Origin: Locusta migratoria
Taxonomy: Eukaryota; Arthropoda; Insecta; Orthoptera; Acrididae
Assembly: GCA_026315105.1 (NCBI GenBank)
Contig: CM048750.1
Coordinates: forward strand, 109,833,297-109,897,296
Direction of reading: 5' to 3'
Length of the DNA: 64,000 bases
A program made the translations under genes and the position numbers. Each line of letters starts with the position of its first letter. Positions within the stretch are counted from its first letter, which is position 1. The notes below the pieces were generated by a model that worked only from the letters and a program-made list of their open reading frames with translations, searched no databases and had not been told where the DNA came from. Positions 53,640 through 64,000 of the stretch are shown here, in pieces.

Positions 53640-54441
53640 GGTATTATCACTAATAGTGGTCCTTTGCGATCGTCTTTTGACAGCTCGAAATTGAAAAGAA
53701 AATAACGGCTTAACCATTCATATGACACGAAAATTGAATAACCCAATTTATAGAGGAGAAAATTCTCTACAACTTTGCTCTCTTGTGTTTTTTTTTTTTT
53801 CATATCTCGTATCGTTTCAGAGATATTTGCAAAAATAACGGCGATTTTGAGATGTCTGTCTGTCTGTCCGTAACGTGTTCCCACTTTTTAAGACGAACCC
53901 TTCAACCGATCACCACCAAATTTTACAGACATTCTTGTAGGCCGCCAGAGACCACAACCTCCCTTTTTCAAATTTTTCGGACATAAACTACGGTAGTAAT
54001 ACCAAAAAGAGCCGTTTTTAATGTAATTGTAATTGCAAACGAACCGTTCATCAGACATGAAAATTGAATAACCAAATTGGTAGAGGGGAAAATTCTCTAC
54101 AACTTCGGTCACTTATGTTTTTTTTTTTTTCATATCTCGTATCGTTTCAGAGATATTTGCAAAAATAACGGTGGTTTGACGATGTCTGTATGTCTGTAAC
54201 GTGTTCCCACTTTTTAGATCGAACCGTTCAACCGATCGGCACCAAATTTTACAGGTATAATTGTTGGCTAGCAGAGACCAGTACCTCGCTTTTTCAAATA
54301 TTCCGGACAAGAAATACGTCAGTGATGCCAAAAAAGCCGTTTATAATGTTATTTTAATTGCAAATAAACCGTTCATCTGACGCGAAAATTGAATTACCGA
54401 ATTTGTAGAGGAGAAAATTCTCTACAACTTTGTTCGCTTGT

Positions 54442-54494
<53 letters not shown>

Positions 54495-54540
54495 CATATC
54501 TCGTATCGTTTGAGAGATATTTGCAAAAATAACGTAGATT
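53640..54540. repeat. ~330-bp tandem repeat, about 2.7 units
   Basis: Three blocks repeat in order: AAAATTGAATAACC (53731, 54059, 54386), ATTCTCTACAACTT, a T run (12, 12 and about 60 bases), then CATATCTCGTATCGTTT and GAGATATTTGCAAAAATAACG (53801, 54131, 54495). Between them come GTAACGTGTTCCCACTTTTT and ACCAAATTTTACAG. The third unit is longer only because of its T run (54443-54494). No coding potential is supported. Confidence 0.88.
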
Positions 54541-55571
54541 TGACACCCTCCATTGAATTAACGAAAATCAACCGTTCGGAGATATCAAGTGACATTCCTC
54601 GCCCAGAACTCTCTCTGGCATACGCCATATTGCGTTGCGTATTTGATGATTTACTTTTTTTTTCCTTTTTTTTACTTACACGTTGTCATTTCAAAGCATT
54701 GGCGCACTGAAGAATTAACAAAAACACGTCTTAACACGTCTTTTTCGTACGATAAATGATAATCTAATGTCTAAAAATGCCATATAGCATTAGTTAACAC
54801 TGCCATCAATAGTACGAGATTCAAGAACGCAACTTCCGATTATTAGCCGTAGCGTATTGGTCAATGCGTTGCACTGAAATGCTGAAGGTCAGTGGTTCGA
54901 AACCCGCCAGAACATTTTTTTTTTCTAAAAGGATTTCAGACAGTCTTATTAATTAAATAGAGCTATGTTCTTCAATGTTTAGACTTGTGCATATGTAAGA
55001 ATGCTCCCTCTAAAATGCTTGTTTGTTCTATTTCGTGAACATGCCGTGAAATACGTAACAACGAATTGAACAAAGGTCTTCTGAAGCACATGCACGTAAA
55101 CTGGGAGGAAACTGTAACAATGAACATTCTGCACAAGGTGCTGATACAGGTAGTTTCGTATATAAAGGAAGTCCCACATTTCTGAGGAAAGTGTACTTCC
55201 TTAATCAAACAGAAGGGAAGTGTATACATTGCAACAAATTACCTTGTTTATTTTTTTTCTAAGCGTTTATTCACTGTTTGTGGAACATATTGAAAGATTA
55301 ATTAGAATCAATGCATCTACGCCAAATATACGCTGTGTTCCATCCAGGCTATAGTCATTCGTCCGAATGTCAAATGTACGCTATGTATTAAAAGTATTCG
55401 CGCAGTCGAGACTGTTTTCCTCATTTTTTAACGCAGTTAATCAGATCGATTCTGACGCGAGCAGCTATAACTTGACCAGTCGGTAGCTCCGACGCTTCCG
55501 GACGTGGGTTCCCTACCTCATTTTGTTCCTCAAGCCATCCTGTACCACCTCAAGAAGCTTGTTGGTATCAT
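54541..55571 (+). repeat. Spacer with a tRNA-like SINE piece
   Basis: At 54846-54915 the phrase TAGCCGTAGCGTATTGGTCA (A-box-like) and GGTTCGAAACC (B box) precede a T-rich tail. No proper anticodon arm is visible, so it is a SINE fragment. Nothing else in 54916-55571 is recognised. Confidence 0.45.
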
Positions 55572-55835
55572 TTAGAAACACCCTTCGGATGCCTGCTTAT
55601 TACACAGTACGATCCTATTCTCTTGTCGGCAGTCTCCGTCAGTCAACAGACGTGGTCGGCCCACACGCTTTCGTACCGTAAGTGACTTTTCACGTGTCCA
55701 CTTCACTATCACATCAGAAACAGTGGACCTATGGATGTTTAGGAGTGCGGAAAGCTCGCGTACAGGCTTCTAAGACAAGTGACACTCGATCACCTGACCA
55801 CGTGCAAAGTCCGTGAGTTCTGCTGACCGCCTCAT
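55572..55835 (-). pseudogene. Tc1-type transposase N-terminal fragment
   Basis: The minus strand from ATG at 55835 reads MRRSAELTDFARGQVIECHL, a stop (TAG), then KPVRELSALLNIHRSTVSDV, IVKWTREKSLTVRKRVGRPR, LLTDGDCRQENRIV. This is the paired-like double helix-turn-helix with the GRPR linker typical of Tc1 transposases. The catalytic domain is absent; the frame ends at 55572. No TIRs were found nearby. Confidence 0.8.
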
Positions 55836-56040
55836 TCTGCTCTCTCATTATGTGTAATGACTACTGAGATCGCTGATACGAAGTACCTGGCAGTAGGTAC
55901 TAGAACAGGCCTCTCCAACTTGGGTGCTTCGCGAGCACCGGCGGGCACCAGGAAAAGCATCGGTGCTCTGCTGCAGCAGTCGGTGCCGTGGAGCACCTGA
56001 GCGGTCAGCAAGGACATGAATCCTCGGGAATTCTTGTTCA

Positions 56041-56232
56041 AATGTTTGTAAAGCTTATGGGACTTAACTGCGGGCTCATCAGTCCCTAAACGTACAAATT
56101 ACTTATGAACTACCTTATACTACAGACGGATCAAACATCCATGCTCGAGAGGGGCATTCAAACTCCCGACGGGGAACGGCCCTCGCGCATCGTAGCATAG
56201 CGCCCCGATGTGCTCGATTGCTCCGCCGCGGC
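56041..56232 (-). repeat. SINE, family 1 tail with diverged head
   Basis: A reverse copy: AAATGTTTGTAAAGCTTATG, hairpin strand GGCTCATCAGTCCC, weak B box (GGCATTCAAACTCCCGAC), and head ending CGCCGCGGC. The 13-bp duplication GAATTCTTGTTCA (56028-56040, 56233-56245) is perfect. Confidence 0.88.
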
Positions 56233-56245
56233 GAATTCTTGTTCA

Positions 56246-57371
56246 TCAAAGGATATATATAAAGGAATTTAAATCACTACTGTAGACTAATGGTAATAGT
56301 TATCTGTCGAAATTGAATTGTTCTGTATCGTGACAATAGTTCTGTCATTCAATTTGGATACTTGATGGAGCATTCTCTGTGTGCACAGAAAGAGGCATAT
56401 AAAAACCTTTGAGTGCAGTTTTATTTTATTTCTTCAAAACTATCTTAGAAATTGTACTATGTACTCCCGGATGTGGCCATAAGTATAAATTTAAAAAAAA
56501 AGGTATATTTTTGGATTTCTTCAGATCGTGGCAATAGTGCTTTTAATATAGTAATCAGTTCCTTTCTGTCTGTTCCTTCAATCCCGTCGCGTGTTACGGA
56601 ATGTTTATTTTCGTAGTGACAGCGCTTTTATATTTACGGTAGAGTGTTATATTAAGCATTGTGGTTTTCCATCAGGCTTAAAAAATCTTCCTATTGAGCA
56701 TTAAAAATGTTACATAAATCCGAACCTTTTTTGCTCATGCTAAACATTCGCAAGATAGATTAACGGTGTCCTATTTGATAAAGTTCACAAGGGATATTCA
56801 ACGCATCCGAGGAGCGCGAGAGCGAGCGCTGTCTCTTGCCACTAGAGCTTCGACGACGTTTAAAACCATGTCTTTATATTTCGTATAATACGACAACCTT
56901 GGTTTTAACCCGTTTAATACCAGGTAGTATTGGTATAATGGGATAGATTGGTATATTCAATCTGCAAACCGAAACATTAGACATCCGAAATGTTACAATG
57001 GGTATTTTATTTCTTACATACTTTTCATAGTCCACAATATAGAAATGTAAAACATTTTTATTCGATATGTGTCTCGAAATTGTGAGTAAAGCACACTTGA
57101 CATATTACGAAACGTAATTACACTACAAGAAAACATTGTCAAATATCTTCTTATGTATGCCACTGTACATGACTGCAAAATATCAATCAAAAGTTTGCAA
57201 TGCAAACAACAACAACAATAATAATATCAATAAAAATGATTAGTATTATTATTAAAAAAATATCTCTGTGGAAGAAACAAACACTTTTCGTCTCTGGAAC
57301 AAATACAAATAAACATTCCGGTAGCCTCTTATCATAATATTAAACAGATTCCTCCTCCCAGAATGACATCA
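56246..57371. other. Spacer, nothing recognised
   Basis: AT-rich sequence; small AAC/AAT runs at about 57208-57230. No gene or repeat family is supported. Confidence 0.5.
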
Positions 57372-57379
57372 ATGTATCA

Positions 57380-57576
57380 AATGTTCAAATGTTTGTTAAG
57401 CTTATGGGACTTAACTACGGGGTCATCAGTCCCTAAACTTACAAACTACTTATCAACTACCTTATACTAAGGACGACACAAATATCCATGCCCGAGGGGG
57501 GATTCGAACCCCCGACCGTAGTGGCCGTGCAGACCGTGACTGGAGAGCCTCAGTCCCCTCGGCCACCGCGGCCGGC
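57380..57576 (-). repeat. SINE family 1
   Basis: A well preserved reverse copy with a perfect B box (GGATTCGAACCCCCGACCG on the plus strand). The 8-bp flanks AATGTATC (57372-57379, 57579-57586) agree. Confidence 0.92.
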
Positions 57577-57812
57577 ATAATGTATCGATGCCTTGTGAGT
57601 CACCCATGTACCTGAGGTTCCCCTGTATATACACTGGTTTTTCGTTTGTATCTGGAGACAGTCTTTTCCGTAATGATGTGTGAATTTGTCCGTGAGCTAA
57701 CCAGTTACGCTCTCTTGCCGCTGAGGAAGGCGGTACGTTCAAAATTCTGGAAGCAAGTGAACGCAAGGGTTGTTTCGTACAAAAGCCTTTCTACAATTCT
57801 GTTCATTTCCAG

Positions 57813-58004
57813 CCGCGGTGGAGTAGCCGAGCGTTTCGCTGCGGAGCGCGCGGTCGCTCGCCGTGGAGGTTCGAGTCCTCCCTGGGGCATGGGTGTGTGT
57901 GTGTGTGTGTTGTCCTTAGCTTAGTTTACCTAGGTTTAAGTAGTTTGTAAGTTACGGACTGATGACCACGCAGTTTTGTCCGATAGATTTACAAACATTT
58001 GAAC
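57813..58004 (+). repeat. SINE family 2, split by the I-clade LINE
   Basis: CCGCGGTGGAGTAGCCGAGC starts the copy; B box GGTTCGAGTCC; (GT)n at 57893-57910; hairpin CGGAC...GTCCG at 57955-57982. It is split in its tail by the LINE: AAACATTTGAAC occurs at 57993-58004 and again at 63935-63946, where the SINE end (ACATTTT) resumes. Confidence 0.93.
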
Positions 58005-58632
58005 CCCCCCAGGGGGCCCACAGTTCTTTTGTGGGTACGTGTGTGGCGCGCACGGGGCCCCGAGCCGGAGCAGCCTTTCTTCTGCCCCAGGCTGCTTCAC
58101 TTCCCTCCCGGTTTATGCCTTCGCCCGGAGACGGGCATATTTCGTGAGATACGGTGGTTCTTGTTGTGATTTTTCTTCCTTCGTTACTTCCTTTCTTACC
58201 CTTCGTTTTCTGTCTTTCTCTCCTTGTACTCTCCTAGCCTTCTTCTCCTCATTAGTCTCCGCCTCGGCGTTTGAGACACTTCTTTCCTTCTTTCTCTTCC
58301 TTTCCTATCCTCTTCTTCTTTCCTCCCTGTGCGTGTCTGAAGGCCGACCCACGCATTATCGTGCGTAGCAGGTGACGGGGTAACGCGTAATTCCCCGCCC
58401 CGGGTAGACAAGTAAGGCACGTACGTACCCCCTGGTAAAGGCCAGGCCCAGGGAGGGGTGATTACCCGAGCTGGTACCTTCCGAACGTGCCGATTGGTCC
58501 CTCCGTCAGTTCTCGGGAGGTGTGACCTGAGGTGTGAACAATCACCTAAGGTGGGTAAGCCCTCGGAGAGGGCCCCCACTAGGAAGGAGCGCGCCATCGG
58601 AGACGCCGGTAATCACGGGGGACACTTCCGCG

Positions 58633-60024
58633 ATGACTTCCTTATCTTCTTTCGTGACGTTGACCCAGAAACGTAAGTTAGACTCGCCTCAGCCTAAAAA
58701 GACTCTGCCTAATGTACCTAAATTTCTGGTTGTCTCTCGCACCGACGGAAAGGATTTCAATTCTGTCAATCCTTTCGTTATACAGAAAGGTGTCGATGCA
58801 ATTGCTGGCCCTGTTAAAACCTGTTCACGTCAGCGCAATGGCACATTGTTGCTGGAAGTGGAAAGTGCCTTCCAAGCCCAAAAACTGATACGTACTACGT
58901 TGTTGCACACTTTTCCAGTTAAGGTCGAAGCACACCGCACACTCAACTCGTCACGGGGGGTAGTTTTTACGAGATCCCTTGACGGGTTGTCTGATGAAGA
59001 TATCCAATCGTATATGTCCGATCAGGGTGTGACAGCCGTCCACAGGGTCATGAAAAAGGTCGATAACCATCTGACACCGACTCGTACTGTGTTTTTGACG
59101 TTTGACAAAGTTGACCTCCCGTCGAAGGTCAAAGCAGGGTATGAAGTCATCTCCGTCCGCCCTTATGTACCTAACCCAACGCGCTGTTTTCAGTGCCACA
59201 GGTACAATCATACCCGTGAACATTGCCCAAATGCAGCAAAGTGTGTCACTTGTGGTAGGGACGCCCATGAGGGGGATTGCCCACCTCCGTCCCCTCACTG
59301 CCTAAACTGCAACGGTGACCATGCGGCTTCCTCTCGCGACTGCCCTGTATACAAGGATGAGAAGGTAATCCAGCAAATTCGGGTTACGGAGAAGGTATCG
59401 ACATCTGCCGCTCGTAAGTTGTTGGCGAGTCGAAAGCCCACTGTCCTCCCAGCGGGTACATACAGTAAGGTACTCACCTCAACTCGACCTACCAAGGATT
59501 CCAGTACCCAGACATGTGACTTCACTTTCGCTGACACAGTTGTGCGATCCGCCAGCCCGAAGATTGCCCGTTCCACGTCCCCGCTCCCTCCTGCTGCTTC
59601 TAGGGTACAGTCTTCGTCAAACTCTAGTAAACCGCGGGCACCTAAACAAGATGCCCGGACCTTGAAAAAGGAACCCGTCCGTGAGGATTTTCTGCGTTCT
59701 CAGGCTTCCCAACCGTCAACTGCCTCTTCCCGCCGTCACTCTTCCAGAAGAGCTGACAAGAAAAAGAGTTCCTCTCCTTCCCCGCCGAGGCGTGACCCAT
59801 CCGTCACGCCGTCCAACAGTTGCCGGCCTCGGCCGTCTTCTGTTTCACCGGGACGCTCCGTTTGCCGGGCGCCCGGCCCTTTACCGGCGGTGGAAACTGC
59901 CCCTCCTGATCAACTCAGGGAGGTGGCAGGCGCGTCGGTCGAACCAATGGAACATGACCCTTTGCCCCCAGACAGCGATAGCAGTGCTCCCTCGAAATCC
60001 GGTCCCAAGCGGCCGTCGAGGTGA
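58633..60024 (+). CDS. I-clade LINE ORF1 (gag-like, three zinc knuckles)
   Basis: ORF1 proteins of I-type LINEs bind the element RNA and form the transposition particle. This frame is intact for 463 codons. I place the start at ATG 58633 (MTSLSSFVTLTQKRKLDS); the frame opens further upstream at 58534 inside what looks like leader sequence. Domains: a central RNA-binding-like region (residues about 40-175, ending SVRPYVPNPTR). Three Cys/His knuckles follow from residue 185: CFQCHRYNHTREHC, CVTCGRDAHEGDC and CLNCNGDHAASSRDC. The C-terminal half is low-complexity, rich in Ser/Pro/Arg (SSRRHSSRRADKKKSSSPSP). ORF2 follows 49 bp later in a different frame, which suggests reinitiation rather than fusion. 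Confidence 0.93.
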   Translation: MTSLSSFVTLTQKRKLDSPQPKKTLPNVPKFLVVSRTDGKDFNSVNPFVIQKGVDAIAGPVKTCSRQRNGTLLLEVESAFQAQKLIRTTLLHTFPVKVEAHRTLNSSRGVVFTRSLDGLSDEDIQSYMSDQGVTAVHRVMKKVDNHLTPTRTVFLTFDKVDLPSKVKAGYEVISVRPYVPNPTRCFQCHRYNHTREHCPNAAKCVTCGRDAHEGDCPPPSPHCLNCNGDHAASSRDCPVYKDEKVIQQIRVTEKVSTSAARKLLASRKPTVLPAGTYSKVLTSTRPTKDSSTQTCDFTFADTVVRSASPKIARSTSPLPPAASRVQSSSNSSKPRAPKQDARTLKKEPVREDFLRSQASQPSTASSRRHSSRRADKKKSSSPSPPRRDPSVTPSNSCRPRPSSVSPGRSVCRAPGPLPAVETAPPDQLREVAGASVEPMEHDPLPPDSDSSAPSKSGPKRPSR

Positions 60025-60073
60025 CCCCGCTCGCTACTTGGTTTTTATCCTTATTTCTTCTCTCATTTTTATC

Positions 60074-63000
60074 ATGGCGCTCCTTCAATGGAACATTCGC
60101 GGCATTCGTTCTAATCGGGAGGAGTTAAAACTACTCCTTCGATTGCACTGCCCGCTTCTAGTCTGCCTCCAGGAAACTAAGTTGCGTCCACGTGATCGTG
60201 CAGACTTTCCACACTACACCTCTGTGCGGTTCGACCTGCCACCCGTGGAAGGTGTCCCAGCCCATGGAGGGGTTCTGATGCTCCTTCGAGACGACGTCTA
60301 TTTCCATCCCATTTCCTTGCACACTCACCTACAGGCAGTTGCCGTCCGCATCACCTTATCCACATTTACCTTCTCCCTCTGTAATATATATTCGCCATCG
60401 TCATCTGCCCTTACTAGGGCAGATGTGCTAAACCTTGTTGACCAGCTCCCTTCACCTTTCGTGTTGGTAGGCGACTTTAATGCCCACCACCCCCTATGGG
60501 GCTCTCCGGCACCTTGTCCGAGAGGCTCCCTTTTGGTGGACATTCTCCACCACCTCGATCTTGTCTGCCTCAACACCGGTGCACCGACCTTCCTTTCTGA
60601 CACAACACACACTTATTCCCATATAGACCTCGCAATATGCACTCCTCAGCTTGCCGGTCGGTTTGAGTGGTATGCACTTTCTGACACGTACTCGAGTGAC
60701 CATTTCCCTTGTATCATCCACTTCCTACATCATTCCCCATGTCCACGTCCCACCAGTTGGAACATTTCTAAAGCCGACTGGGGGCTTTATTCTTCCATGG
60801 CTGTTTTTCACAATCAGAATTTTCCCAACTGTGACAGTCAGGTCGAATACCTCACAGAGGTTATTCTCACTGCTGCTGAACGTTCCATACCTCGTACATC
60901 CTCTTCTCCACGTCGTGTCCAGGTCCCTTGGTGGACTGCAGCCTGCCGCGACGCGCTTCGAGCCCGACGCCGTGCTTTACGCACCTTCCGCCGCCACCCA
61001 ACCTTGGAGAATTGCATCAATTACAAACGTATGAGAGCGCAGTGCCGTCGTATCATAAACGACAGCAAGAAAGCTTGCTGGACTGCTTTTACTAGTTCTT
61101 TTAACCGTTTTACTCCCTCCACGGTTGTCTGGGGTGGCCTACGCCGTTTATCCGGCATCAAGGTCCACTCCCCGATTCCTGGCCTGACCGTGGAGAACGC
61201 AGTCCTCGTGGACCCGGCTGATGTTTCAAACGCATTGGGTCGTTTTTTTTGCGGAGGTTTCGAGCTCTGCCCATTACCACCCTGCCTTTCTCCCTCGCAA
61301 ACAGGTAGAGGAGGCACGGCCGCCTTCTTTCCGCTCTTTTAATCGTGAAAATTATAACGTCGCCTTCACCATGCAGGAGCTAGATCGTGCTCTCGCCCTG
61401 TCCCGGTCTTCTGCTCCCGGGCCCGATTCCATTCATATTGAAATGCTGAAGAACCTCTCTCCTGCGGGCAAGTGCTTTCTTCTTAGTACCTACAATCGCA
61501 TATGGACTGAAGGTCATGTTCCCACAAGTTGGCGTGAAGCCATTGTTGTCCCCATCCCCAAACCAGGGAAGGACAAACACCTTCCTTCCAGTTATCGCCC
61601 CATTTCTCTGACGAGCTGCGTCTGTAAGGTGATGGAACGCATGGTTAACGCTCGGTTGGTCTGGCTCCTCGAATCTCGCCGCCTCCTGACTAATATCCAA
61701 TGCGGTTTTCGTCGACACCGCTCTGCTGCTGACCACCTCGTTACGTTGTCGACCTTCATTATGAACAACTTTCTAAAGAAGCGTCAAACAGTAGCAGTGT
61801 TCTTCGACTTGGAGAAGGCATACGATACCTGTTGGAGAGCGGGCATTCTCCGCACATTGCACACATGGGGCCTTCGGGGCCGCCTTCCTCTTTTCATTCA
61901 AGCGTTTTTGGCGGATCGCAAGTTCCGGGTACGGGTGGGCTCTGTTTTGTCAGATACCTTTTGCCAGGAGAATGGGGTACCACAGGGCTCCGTCTTGAGT
62001 GTGGCGCTCTTTGCCATTGCAATCAATCCGATCGTAGATTGCCTTTCAGCCGACGTCTCCCGGATCTCTTTTTGTTGACGATTTCGCAATTTATTGTAGC
62101 GCCCAGCGGACGTGTCTCTTGGAGCGTTCTCTCCAACGCTGTCTTGACCGTCTATATTCCTGGAGCATCGCAAACGGCTTCCGATTCTCCACTGAGAAAA
62201 CTGTGTGTATCAATTTCTGGAGATACAAGGAATTTCTTCCACCTTCTCTACGTCTCGGCCCTGTTGCTCTCCCTTTCGTGGAGACTACGAAATTCTTGGG
62301 ACTCGTGTTGGATCGGAAACTTTGCTGGTCCACACATGTGTCCTACCTGGCTGCCCGTTGTGCCCGATCCCTTAACGTTCTTCGTGTCCTCAGTGGCACG
62401 TCATGGGGAGCGGACCGTACCGTCCTGCTTCACCTTTACCAGGCCATTGTTCAGTCGAAGCTCGACTATGGAAGCCTTGTATACTCTTCAGCACGGCCGT
62501 CGATTCTCCGCCGTCTCAACTCTATCCACCATCGTGGATTACGTCTGGCGACCGGTGCATTTTATACCAGCCCTGTTGAAAGTCTGTATGCCGAGGCTGC
62601 TGTATTACCCTTGACCAATCGACGTGACATACTCTTGTGTCGGTACGCATGCCGCCTACGGTCGATGCCCAACCATCCATCTTACAGATTATTTTTTGAC
62701 GACTCACTCGATCGCCAATATCAGTTGTCTGCGATTGCCTTGCTTCCACCGGGAGTTCGGTTTCGCCGCCTGCTACAGCGGCTCGATTTTACCCTTCCTT
62801 CCACCCTTCGGTTGAGCGAAAGCCCATTGCCACCGTGGCATCAGGCCCAGGTTCACACACACCTCGAACTTAGTTCGCTCCCCAAGGAGAGCACTCCGGA
62901 TTTGGTATTCCGCTCGAGGCTTGTCGAACTCCGTTCGCGGTTCGATAATGCCGTATTTATTTACACTGATGGTTCCAAGAGCACTGCCGGTGTCGGATCT

Positions 63001-63759
63001 GCCTTCGTCGTCGGGGACAACCGTTTCCAATACAAGCTCCCTGACCGGTGCTCGAACTTCACGGCTGAGCTTTTTGCCCTCCACCAGGCCGTTTTGTATA
63101 CCTACCGCCACCGCCACCCTTTCTATGCCATATGTTCTGACTCCCTTAGTGCCCTGCAGAGTCTTAAGGACCCTTTCTCGAACCATCTTCTCGTGTATCG
63201 GATCCAACGCTCCCTCCAGTTGCTGGCGGATGACAGCTGTCACGTTTCTTTCCTGTGGGTCCCCGGCCATGTGGGTGTGCCCGGGAATGAGGCCGCCGAC
63301 ACAGCAGCCAAGGCAGCAGCTCTTTTGCCTCGCATGGCTACCTTTTGCGTCCCATCGGACGATGTTCAACGGGCTCTTCGCCGGAGTATCGTGTCGCAAT
63401 GGCACAGTGTGTGGCTTTCACTGTACAACAATAAATTGCGAACTGTCAAACCGATCCCGACCGCTTGGAGGACATCCTCACGCCCCTCTCGGCGGGAGGA
63501 GGTCATCCTGGCTCGGTTGCGGATCGGTCATTGCCGTTTCAGCCACCGTCACTTGCTATCCGCCGAACCTGCACCGCTCTGCTCCTGCGGTGAACTGCTG
63601 ACAGTGCGACATGTTTTACTGACTTGTGTTAATTTTAATCATCTCCGTGTAGCCCTTCACTTTCCGTCTACTCTGGAGGAAATTTTAGCTGATGACACAC
63701 GAGCAGCTGCTCGAGTTTTGCGTTTTATCAACTTGGCCAACTTATCCAAGGATATTTAA
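60074..63759 (+). pseudogene. I-clade LINE ORF2 (endonuclease-RT-RNase H), two frameshifts
   Basis: The enzyme nicks target DNA and copies the element RNA. It starts MALLQWNIRGIRSNREELKL (60074). The AP-type endonuclease shows CLQETKL, NIYSPSS, VLVGDFNAHHPLWGS, SHIDLAIC and YSSDHFPC. RT shows GPDSIHIEMLKNL, SYRPISLTSCVCKVMERMVN, AVFFDLEKAYDTCWRAGILR, NGVPQGSVLSVALFAIAI and FVDDFAIYC. RNase H shows FIYTDGSKSTAGVG, TAELFAL, CSDSLSALQSL and GNEAADTAAK, followed by a terminal Cys-rich piece (LCSCGELLTVRHVLLTC). Frame 1 is left in an 8-T run at 61243-61250, where seven T would keep the frame. A second shift lies at about 62060, just before FVDD. All catalytic blocks survive. The homopolymer indel could even be a sequencing error. 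Confidence 0.92.
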
Positions 63760-63855
63760 CCCTTTTAATTGTCTTTTATCTTTCGTTTTTAGCCTCTTGT
63801 TGATGTTCTGACAGTCACCATTTTTTGAGATCATAGCGAATCTATGTTCTTGGCT

Positions 63856-63886
63856 GGGCGCTAATGACCATAGAAGTGGTGCGCCC
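63856..63886 (+). other. 3'-terminal hairpin of the I-clade LINE
   Basis: GGGCGC (63856-63861) pairs perfectly with GCGCCC (63881-63886). The loop starts TAATGACC. The tail after the stem is TAAAACCAC plus poly(A). The same layout with different stem bases ends both main SINE families (see findings). It is probably the site recognised by the LINE reverse transcriptase. Confidence 0.7.
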
Positions 63887-63894
63887 TAAAACCA

Positions 63895-63938
<44 letters not shown>

Positions 63939-64000
63939 ATTTGAACATTTTTTGGTTCATTTCCGAATGGTAACGCCTGATGTGTATGCAGTTCATACTG

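Larger units (their letters stand above)
58005..63934 (+). mobile_element. I-clade LINE, nearly full length (5.9 kb)
   Basis: Bounded by a 12-bp direct repeat AAACATTTGAAC. It has a GC-rich leader with a long pyrimidine tract (58170-58330), ORF1, a 49-bp gap, ORF2 ending in RNase H, a short 3' UTR with a terminal hairpin (63856-63886), and a poly(A) of about 40 bases (63896-63937). Only two frameshifts are seen. It is the most complete autonomous retroelement in the window. Confidence 0.93.

Noticed and set aside
58196..59576. Frames antisense to the I-clade ORF1 and overlapping frames in ORF2
   Set aside because: The sense frames carry all domain motifs; the others are shadows.

Overview
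This window is eukaryotic, almost certainly from an insect with a large, repeat-rich genome. There are no operons or bacterial signals. Instead it holds stacks of LINEs, tRNA-derived SINEs, a Penelope-like element, mariner/Tc1/pogo/hAT elements, a Helitron-like element and long microsatellites. The mix of abundant SINEs with a Leu/Ser-tRNA-like head and a hairpin tail, CR1/Jockey/I LINEs and GC-rich exons in AT-rich spacers suggests a polyneopteran such as a grasshopper or locust. That placement is inference. Essentially one piece of host coding sequence is recognisable: a single exon of an alpha-carbonic anhydrase at about 6359-6583 (+). A CpG-dense patch at 53170-53590 may be a host promoter.

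Layout. 0-12 kb: a SINE cut by the window edge, a dead pogo element (837-2909), two relatives of one mariner-type DNA transposon (4549-5216, 10441-11849), the carbonic anhydrase exon, a LINE split by a 1.28-kb mariner (6828-8109), and a long-arm foldback element (9289-10307). 12.5-23 kb: a tandem array of a tRNA-like repeat split first by a palindromic pair of Penelope-like elements (13484-17849, 12-bp target duplication) and then by a Tx1/L1-like LINE (17908-22744). 23-29.7 kb: spacer, SINEs, a small foldback, and a mariner-type transposon with an uninterrupted 346-codon transposase (26043-27937). 29.8-35.7 kb: a mosaic of two copies of one LINE family, a CR1 piece and a Ty3/gypsy piece joined end to end, with several SINE insertions. 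36-46 kb: foldback elements, compound microsatellites, a probable Helitron carrying a LINE, and hAT-type non-autonomous elements. 46-53 kb: a CR1 LINE with an esterase-type ORF1, then another CR1/Jockey LINE split by a hAT element that itself carries three SINEs. 53-58 kb: the CpG patch, a ~330-bp tandem repeat with poly-T expansions, a Tc1 fragment and SINEs. 58-64 kb: a nearly complete I-clade LINE (gag-like ORF1; endonuclease-RT-RNase H ORF2 with two frameshifts).

How the parts relate. Nearly everything is selfish DNA, and nesting gives a relative history: LINE before mariner, SINE array before Penelope and Tx1, LINE before hAT before SINE, SINE before I element. The most informative observations are three. 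The Penelope pair inserted as a single unit. A 3'-terminal hairpin is shared, with compensatory changes, by the I-clade LINE and the two main SINE families, suggesting a LINE-SINE partnership. Hammerhead-like cores (CUGANGA ... GAAAC) recur in Penelope and foldback repeats. No tRNA, rRNA or CRISPR gene is claimed; tRNA-like boxes all lie in SINE contexts.
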